In this document: piece after piece, positions 54,301 to 60,000 of the stretch | How the letters are laid out: every line of letters starts with the position of its first letter | How positions within the stretch are numbered: position 1 is the stretch's first letter | Translations under genes and position numbers: made by a program | From: Symsagittifera roscoffensis | Lineage: Eukaryota > Xenacoelomorpha > Acoela > Convolutidae | DNA: 60,000 bases | Reading direction: 5' to 3' | NCBI RefSeq assembly: GCF_963678635.1 | Contig: NC_087069.1 | Span: forward strand, 29,740,776 to 29,800,775 | The notes under the pieces: generated by a model | What the model saw: only the letters and a program-made list of their open reading frames with translations | The model's database searches: none | Told to the model about the DNA's origin: nothing

Positions 54301-54745
54301 AATTAGATCAACTTTGCCTAGTGTTTCTCGTTTCGTTTTGCTCGCTATTTCTTGATACATGTCTCGTTTTTTGTTGCTTTTCAATCTCAGATACAATCTA
54401 TAACAGCAGTACAGTAAAACTAGGGCTATAATCAGAGCCAGAACCCCAGCCCAAACATATAACCAGGGCGGTGTTATGAGCGACTCAAAAAAGCCCTTGC
54501 TTTTTGCTTCTATCTTCGAAATTTTACTGGGCTCCTTCGTAGTCGTAGATTTCGAACACTGAGTTCCGTTCCCATTTGCCCAACTCCCGTTATTGCTTAG
54601 CTCGGTCGAATTTAGACAGTTTGCATCAGAACTATTTGTCGTTTTGCTCGTGTTGGTTTCTTTTGCGTTGTTGTTTTCATTCGAAATGCTATTCGATTTT
54701 TTGGATGTGTTGTTTGACCCCTGAGAGTTTGAGTTTTTCGATTTG
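48202..54745 (-). CDS. Synaptotagmin-like protein, 5' end lost in assembly gap
   Basis: A membrane-trafficking protein with two C2 domains. Exons on the minus strand: 54745-54071 (runs into the gap), 53714-53593, 53076-52790 and 48363-48202, joining in phase to at least 414 residues. Order: a Ser/Asn-rich lumenal region with several N-glycosylation sequons (NNT, NSS, NST, NGS, NGT), one transmembrane helix (LYVWAGVLALIIALVLLYCC) with adjacent cysteines, C2A (VYLLPD, FSPTFNEQF) and C2B (GEISVTLRYN, TDPYVKL, SPYFNEVFSY), ending in WHYL, the synaptotagmin WHXL motif. Most Ca-binding Asp of both C2 domains are replaced, so Ca-independent function is likely. The first visible intron has a GC donor. 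Confidence 0.92.
49060..49260 (+). repeat. G-rich, quadruplex-prone tract in intron
   Basis: The plus strand (template of the gene, so C-rich in its RNA) is dominated by GGTGGTGGGGG and GGGGTAGGGGAGGTGGTGG runs. Composition contrasts sharply with the AT-rich intron. Simple sequence; no coding claim. Confidence 0.6.
50090..50695 (+). pseudogene. hAT-like transposase remnant, copy 1
   Basis: A diverged version of copy 2. It begins LGVKVFGWLDCIVLNGLLFT and, after stops and a frame change near 50438, shows LAGDNYSINMSNLQKLNIPF and ACHRYNPAVK. The CxxH found in copy 2 is damaged here. Flanked by CAGCGTATCCTTCCT at ~50090, shared with copy 2. Confidence 0.6.
51050..51645 (+). pseudogene. hAT-like transposase remnant, copy 2
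   Basis: Two frames: 51103-51387 (LFGWIGCFVSNGLLFTFLEH and following) and 51384-51641, with LTGDNYSTNMSNLQKLNIPV followed by CTSHRCNLAVK. The GDNxSTN block and CxxH (CTSH) followed by NLAV match hAT-superfamily transposases. Only the central part remains. The two copies lie ~965 bp apart in the same orientation. Confidence 0.65.
52790..53076 (-). CDS. Synaptotagmin-like exon (C2B start)
   Basis: Encodes HNPSLDDPLGEISVTLRYNA, then ECKDLKPSFGGSTDPYVKLT, to LVDLLIQ. Acceptor ATTATAG, donor GTAAACC. In calcium loop 1 the first Asp (LKKMD in synaptotagmin 1) is missing while TDPYVK is kept. Confidence 0.93.
53368..53521. mobile_element. Small MITE in synaptotagmin-like intron
   Basis: TTCTGTTATACGGCCTAAAA and, at the other end, TTTTGGGCCGTATTACAGAA form ~22-bp imperfect inverted repeats 154 bp apart, with an inner GGTTGA / TCAACC pairing. 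No ORF. Confidence 0.65.
53593..53714 (-). CDS. Synaptotagmin-like exon (C2A end)
   Basis: Encodes KVLVRVYRHFKFVRDAPIGD and AVLSLSKTDLQLGFSSIPIL. The C2A loop that normally reads VYDFDRFSKHD is VYRHFKFVRDA, losing the key Asp residues. Acceptor TTGCAG; donor GTAAGC. Confidence 0.92.
54071..54745 (-). CDS. Synaptotagmin-like exon (lumenal, TM, C2A start), cut by gap
   Basis: Encodes the Asn/Ser-rich lumenal segment, the membrane span (~54400-54468) and C2A to IDQLDY plus AG. The following bases are GCAAGA: a GC donor in near-perfect consensus (CAG|GCAAGA), and only this junction keeps the C2A frame into the next exon. The 5' end enters the N run at 54746. Confidence 0.9.
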
Positions 54746-54945
54746 NNNNNNNNNNNNNNNNNNNNNNNNNNNNNNNNNNNNNNNNNNNNNNNNNNNNNNN
54801 NNNNNNNNNNNNNNNNNNNNNNNNNNNNNNNNNNNNNNNNNNNNNNNNNNNNNNNNNNNNNNNNNNNNNNNNNNNNNNNNNNNNNNNNNNNNNNNNNNNN
54901 NNNNNNNNNNNNNNNNNNNNNNNNNNNNNNNNNNNNNNNNNNNNN
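54746..54945. other. Assembly gap of 200 N
   Basis: Two hundred unknown bases, a conventional placeholder length, so true size is unknown. It removes the start of the synaptotagmin-like gene. Confidence 0.99.
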
Positions 54946-54994
54946 CCCGTTGCTTTTGTTACAAAAGTCGGAACACTAAAGCATGGATTTAAAA

Positions 54995-55200
54995 ATATAT
55001 ATTCTAATCCAAATTTTGGTCGGAAGCTTTCTAAATCTAGGCTGTTTCTAATCAGAAAAAGCTTATTTCTTTTCTAATTTCTGCTGAGAATTTTTCTAAA
55101 TCTGGGTTATTTCTAACCAGAAAAGGCTTATTTCTAATATAAATTCTGTTCAGAAATTTTCCAAATGTAGGCTATTTCTAATCCAAAAAAAAACTTTTTA
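54995..55200. repeat. ~65-bp tandem repeat, three units
   Basis: TCTAAATCTAGGCTGTTTCT (55030), TCTAAATCTGGGTTATTTCT (55094) and CCAAATGTAGGCTATTTCTA (55161), each followed by AACCAGAAAAGGCTTATTTC-type sequence. Diverged but clear. It lies just past the gap. Confidence 0.65.
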
Positions 55201-56430
55201 TTCATCTAATTTTTGTTTAGAATTTTTTAAAAAATAATTGACATTTGTATATTCAATTTTAAAATGGCCGAAATATTGCCTAATGGCAAATGGCCTAATA
55301 TCGCCTAAATAACTAGAAGTTATTGATGATGTTTTTCACTAAAAAGTTCACTGTTGATCTATTCCGGGTTGTGTCATGTATATCAAAACAAACTACAAAA
55401 TTAGTTGAACCTAATCCACCGAGAGAAATTTTAGTTCATTAAAAAATTTAAAAAATAGAAGAGATCTTAAGATGCGTTGATATTCAGATTTTTCCGTTTT
55501 TTTCTTCTCTATTTATATATTTACCCCCCCCCCCCCCACGAGACCTATTCCAGTTTTTTAACAACCTATTTTTATTATGACCGAACTAAAATTTTTCTTG
55601 GTGTTTTGAAACGTTATATTCAATTTTGTCATATGTTATTCAATTTTGTCATATTTATCCAAAAACAAGACACGTGACAAAACATATATATTTTTTGTTT
55701 TTCTGAACAGAAGTGGTTTATTTCTAACCTTAAAAAGAAAAGATCATTTCTATACAGAAAATATGAAAAAAGCTGCGGAGATAATCTTTATAACGTTTAT
55801 TTTTAGAAAAACAGCCTATGCTGGGTACGGGTATAATTCTCTGGTTTGTAAGCCAATACTTTCAAATTTTTTTTTTCAGTGAAATCCATCCCCGATAAAC
55901 GTAAGAACGATTATAATATTCGTTTAAATAAGATTACACGACTCCATGACTTTGGTTGTATGTTTTTTTTCGTGAATGCTATGGATTTCAAAAAAGATAG
56001 AAAAAAAACAAGTTTTGAAAGGGCAATTTACTTTTATTTTAACTGTTCGAGCCCCTACAGCATCTTTGAAAATTTGACCTTCCCAAAATGACAGATCCAA
56101 CAAGTATCATTGAACAAAACTTGAGAAAATCCCTTCTATCAAAAAGGAAAAAAAACAACTAGCAAAAAAAATCCGACAACGTTTGGATTCAATAAAAGCC
56201 ATTGTGTCAAACAAATTTAAATCTCGAAATCTCTATTTAAAAATGAACAATTAAAATACTTTAGTGAACGTCTTGCCGAGCAGACGTAATGATAATGATT
56301 AGAAGCTAAACAGTTAAACATTTTTTTCTGAACTAAGAACTACTCAATAGTAGACGCCAATTTATGCGTTTTTTTATGTTGCATGCAACTCAAGAAGAAA
56401 ACTTTGTTTTCTTAGAAAAAAAAACATTTA
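55201..56430. other. Intergenic, AT-rich
   Basis: Short ORFs only; a 13-C run near 55525-55538. Nothing recognised. Confidence 0.4.
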
Positions 56431-57896
56431 AAACTGATCAGCTGAAGATTATTATAGTAAAATTTCCTACACAGTCCTTAACAAATCCTTAATTGTAAGC
56501 AGGGGTGGATCTAAGATTATCTCGAGGGATGCGGATTTTCAAAAAAAAATTCAAAATTCTTGCCAACTTTTTATAATTCGACTAAATTGGGTTTCCGAGC
56601 GGGACCAGAACAGTATAAAAACCCTATTTGGAGACAAAATTTTTTGCACAGCAGGCAAATTTTTTAACTAACAGGTCAAAAAAGAAATTTATTGGCATTT
56701 GTAAGAAGACTTTGACAGAAAGTCGCGTTTTTTGGCGGGCGCGCAGCCTCAAATTTAGTTTATATTGGCGCCAAAGGCGTTTTTAAAAAAGGTTTCTGTT
56801 GAGCGAAAAAAAGATTTATAAAAAAAAGTAACAATAGGGGGACCTTTTGGGTCGGTAGGGGTCGAATCCCTGAGATGGGAAAAGTCTCATGCCCTCCAAC
56901 CCCCCCCCCCCCTAAAATCGCTCCTGATTGTAAGTGATTTTAAACATAGCAATGGAGACGAAAGTGATCAAATCAGGGCAAGTTCCTGAGTTTTCTGACG
57001 TCTAAGAAATAATTTTCTACAAAGTCTTTTTTATATATAAAAAAATGAAGACATTTCAAAAATGAAAAAAACCTTGCTTCTAACCATTTTTTTGAAACCT
57101 CCCCCGCACGTTACAACAGTGCAAAATGAAAAATTTAGCGTCCATGTTTTTAAAAATAGGAATAAGAGTTTGCATCTATTCAATTTTGATTGTTTTCTGA
57201 GCCGGATGAAATAGCTGCTTACGTGTTGAAATCATGAAATGACTAGCGAGTTGATTCAAGTTTGCCAAACTAGCATGTATCGAGCTCCCAAAACGGATAA
57301 ATATACCCATGGCATGTTTTTTTAGTTGAGCGCAAAGACGTATATATTTTTAGATGGTATGAAAAATTCCGTCCAAATGTGGCTAAATAAAAAAATGTCT
57401 GAAAACAGAAGCACTGAGCGCAAATGTTCCGTCAACAACTTGCATAACTTTTTCCCGCTGAAAACGAGGAAAAATGTTTGAATAAATTTCATGGGGTTTT
57501 TTTGAGAAACTTTCTGGGACGTTTTTAGACAAAGTGAACAAGTGATGCGACAAAACCACACTATGCACCATTATTCTTCTCACAAGAATAACAAGACTGC
57601 TCGTATCAGGGCGAATCCTTCGGACAATTTTTGATGGATTTCAACAGTTGATATGAAATTATTTAAATTTTCAAACATTTTTTTTCTTCTTAAATTTGTT
57701 TTAATCCACCCCAGATGCTGTAAACTAAAAAATGATGAAGTGGGCGTCTAATGACTTAATAAAGAGATAACAAAAGGCTTGCCTCAGTACTATTTGTGTT
57801 CTTTTGAGATGCATTAAGCCGCCGCTTACGCATCATTAGCATGAAAACATATCGCGCCCATTTATTTAAGGCGGCCTGCTTGCCACATTTAAATCA
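56431..57896. repeat. Large direct repeat, copy A
   Basis: Shares with copy B the start AAAACTGATCAGCTGAAGAT, the TTGTAAGCAGGGGTGGATCT block, GCGGGCGCGCAGCCTCAAA, the AAAATGTCTGAAAACAGAAG block, ACTGCTCGTATCAGGGCGAA (~57597) and the end CCGCTTACGCATCATTAGCA. Copy A carries ~440 extra bases (about 56835-57270) absent from B. A short minus-strand ORF (57322-57561) is conserved in B, but I see no known protein. Confidence 0.8.
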
Positions 57897-57904
57897 TCTA
57901 TTGC

Positions 57905-58970
57905 TTCACAAACTAAAACTGATCTGCTGAAGATTAATATAGTAACATTTTATTAACAGTTTTTAACAAATCCTTAATTGTAAGCAGGGGCGGATCTAAG
58001 GTTATCTCGAGTGATGCGGATTTTCCAAACAAAATTTCAAAATTCTTTTCGTTTTTTTTAAGTCGACCAAATTGGATTTCCGAGCGGGACCAGAACAGTA
58101 TAAAAATCCTATTTGGAAAAAAAAAATTTTTGCACCGCGGGCAAACTTTTGAACTAACAGGTCAAAAAAGAAATTTTTGGAAAGTTTTAAGAAAACTTTG
58201 ACAGAAAGTAGCGCTTTTTGGCGGGCGCGCAGCCTCAAAATTAGTTTATAATGGCGATAAAGGCATTTTAAAAGGCTTCTGTTGGTCCAAAAAATGATTT
58301 CTTAAAAAAGTACCAAAAGTGGGTAGCTTGTATCGAGTTCCCAAAACGGAAAAATGTACCCGGAGACGTGTTTTTTAGTTGAACGCAAAGACGTATATAC
58401 TTTTAGATGGTATGAAAAATTCTGTCCAAATGTGGCTAACTAAAAAAATGTCTGAAAACAGAAGCACTGAGCACAAATGTTCCGTCAACAACTTGCATAA
58501 CTTTTTCCCGCTGAAAACGAGGAAAAATGTTTGAATAAATTTCATGGGGTTTTTTGAAAATTTTTCTGTGACATTTTTAGACAAAGTGAACAAGTGATGC
58601 GACAAAACCACACCATGCACCATTATCCTTCTCACAAGAATAACAAGACTGCTCATATCAGGGCGAGTCCTTCGGCCGGTTTTTGATGGATTTTAACAGT
58701 TGATATGAAATTATTTAAATGTTCAAACTTTTTCTTCTTCTTAAATTTGTTTTAATCCACCCCCAGATGCTGTAAACTAAAAAATGATGAAGTGGTCGTC
58801 TAATGACATAATAAAAAGATAACAAAATGCTTGCCTCAGTACTATTTGTGTTATTTTGAGTTGCATTAAGTCGCCGCTTACGCATCATTAGCATGAAAAC
58901 ATATCGCGCCCATTTATTTTAAGGTGGCCTGCTTGCCACATTTAAATCCCCTATTGCTTCACAAAAAATA
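57905..58970. repeat. Large direct repeat, copy B
   Basis: About 1.06 kb, head-to-tail with copy A and highly similar in shared blocks. It includes the foldback-family terminus (ACTGCTCATATCAGGGCGAG, ~58649) and CCGCTTACGCATCATTAGCA near 58874, which parallels CCGCTTACGCGTTTATAGCG inside the 35-kb foldback. Likely a related non-autonomous DNA element duplicated in tandem. Confidence 0.8.
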
Positions 58971-59855
58971 TCCCCGATTGCTTCACAAATAGCTTTTCAA
59001 ATTTGACTTCAAGATGTCAACACCTCTCTGATGGAGTTCAAATTTAGTACAAATTTCTAAATTTGTCAGAAGGAAAAACACCTAGGAATAGTTTTCAGCC
59101 AATTTCTTTGGAAGTGGGAACAATGAACTATTTGGGCTTTAGTGCATATCGACTAAATTCTTTCTCTGAAACTGAGCGCTTTCATGATGAATTTCGAAAG
59201 GCTTTCTATTTTTCTACCGAGCTGGGCGGATTTTGAAGAGTCGTGTTTGAAACTGAGTTGACAAAAAGTATGGTTGTGATGTTTTTATGTTTCATCTGCT
59301 AGTTAACATTACTTTGCAATATTTTTCCAGTGATCTTGGAATGGTTACAGAAATAAATGGGAAAAATTGTGCGTGCTGGAAACAATCACTGGCTTACTCG
59401 GTTCTTCTGCAAGTGCACTTGATCTTGTGCCACACTTTTACGACGGGATCTCTGAATGGCTTAATGAGCACAATGAGAATGATTGAGTTGGCGAATGGGT
59501 AGCACTGTCTAATCATGAACAGAATGTTTTCAATGCGAGTGTGTCGTTTTTGTGAGTCCAGGGCCTGAAATTACAATTGTTTCATCTTGTTCATTTTGTG
59601 CGATTGGTATAAAAACTAGCGTACTGGTTGTCACGTTATACTATGAAATTAATGGTTATGGGAAATGATTAGCGAAAAACAGCCTTTATCTTGAAAAAAA
59701 ATCAATGCCAAATATATTGCTTATTAAAAATGTTATAGTTTTTAGGTCAATATTTTGGTCAAAATATTCGCAACTCGATCTCATTTTTCGCAAACTATAA
59801 TTTAGAAAAACAGGATTCATTAAAAAGGAAAAGTATAATCCGTCGATATTCTTAC
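58971..59855. other. Intergenic, possibly one exon-like ORF
   Basis: A 71-codon plus-strand ORF at 59287-59502 follows TTTTTCCAG (59323-59331) and is richer in GC than the flanks, but no family or matching neighbouring exon is seen, so I do not call it. The remainder is AT-rich. Confidence 0.3.
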
Positions 59856-60000
59856 GCAAGAAGACTGGCTTCTGACGCAAATGCTTAGTAAGGCAGAGGA
59901 GAGGGGCTGTCGAAACCAAATGGCTACCTGATTTATAGAGGGATCTATTGGCCTGCCGAATCCAGGAGGGCTCATCCACTGCATTAGCGATGATTGAAAT
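59856..60000 (-). CDS. Possible coding exon running off the window
   Basis: On the minus strand an open frame from the window edge reads ...NAVDEPSWIRQANRSL..., then STAPLLCLTKHLRQKPVFL, and meets a consensus donor (TTGC|GTAAGAAT) at 59855-59854. The GC content is higher than in the neighbouring intergenic DNA. Product not recognised; it would be an internal or first exon of a gene outside the window. Confidence 0.35.

Overview
The window is metazoan nuclear DNA: strongly AT-rich, with spliced genes and many degenerate transposons. It holds a JNK-type MAP kinase and a synaptotagmin-like gene, both animal families. I cannot name the species. One intron appears to use a GC-AG splice pair, and a 200-N run at 54746-54945 marks an assembly gap.

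Layout. (1) 1-5.2 kb, plus strand: three long, intronless, purine-rich ORFs of more than 600, 533 and 545 codons. They are richer in G+C than their surroundings and open to the window edge. I do not recognise them; ORF2 and ORF3 lie in one frame separated by a single TAG. They are the best candidate for an undescribed element. (2) 5.2-7.4 kb: noncoding DNA with stable hairpins, a probable small MITE and an antisense LINE reverse-transcriptase remnant. (3) 7.7-29.9 kb, plus strand: a complete JNK gene in eight coding exons, with all introns resolved by consensus sites and phase. The kinase ATP site, HRD, DFG and TPY activation motif are present. Introns 2, 3 and 7 are swollen by repeats: a duplicated ~2.1 kb element split by a LINE, tRNA-like SINE pieces, an antisense LINE with a decayed 2A-like motif, a recurrent dispersed repeat and a fresh 462-bp tandem duplication. 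An in-frame stop plus AATAAA just inside intron 7 suggests a short isoform. (4) 29.9-42.2 kb: gene-free, with two ~150-165 bp tandem arrays (one with a ~964-bp higher-order period), a 1.66-kb foldback element carrying a nested MITE, and a 147-bp near-perfect palindrome. (5) 42.35-43.55 kb, minus strand: a single-exon gene for a 399-residue low-complexity protein ending in a polybasic/polycysteine segment. (6) 44.5-47.3 kb: a 30-bp minisatellite and a third LINE remnant. (7) 48.2-54.7 kb and into the gap, minus strand: a synaptotagmin-like gene with a glycosylation-rich lumenal region, one membrane span, and C2A and C2B domains whose Ca-binding aspartates are mostly missing. Its large intron holds a G-rich tract and two dead hAT-like transposase copies. 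(8) 55-60 kb: repeats, including a ~1-kb direct duplication, and a possible coding exon running off the window end on the minus strand.

The host genes are a stress-activated kinase, a probable membrane-trafficking protein and one unknown membrane-associated protein. Nothing in the sequence links them functionally; the region reads as ordinary gene neighbourhoods inflated by transposons.
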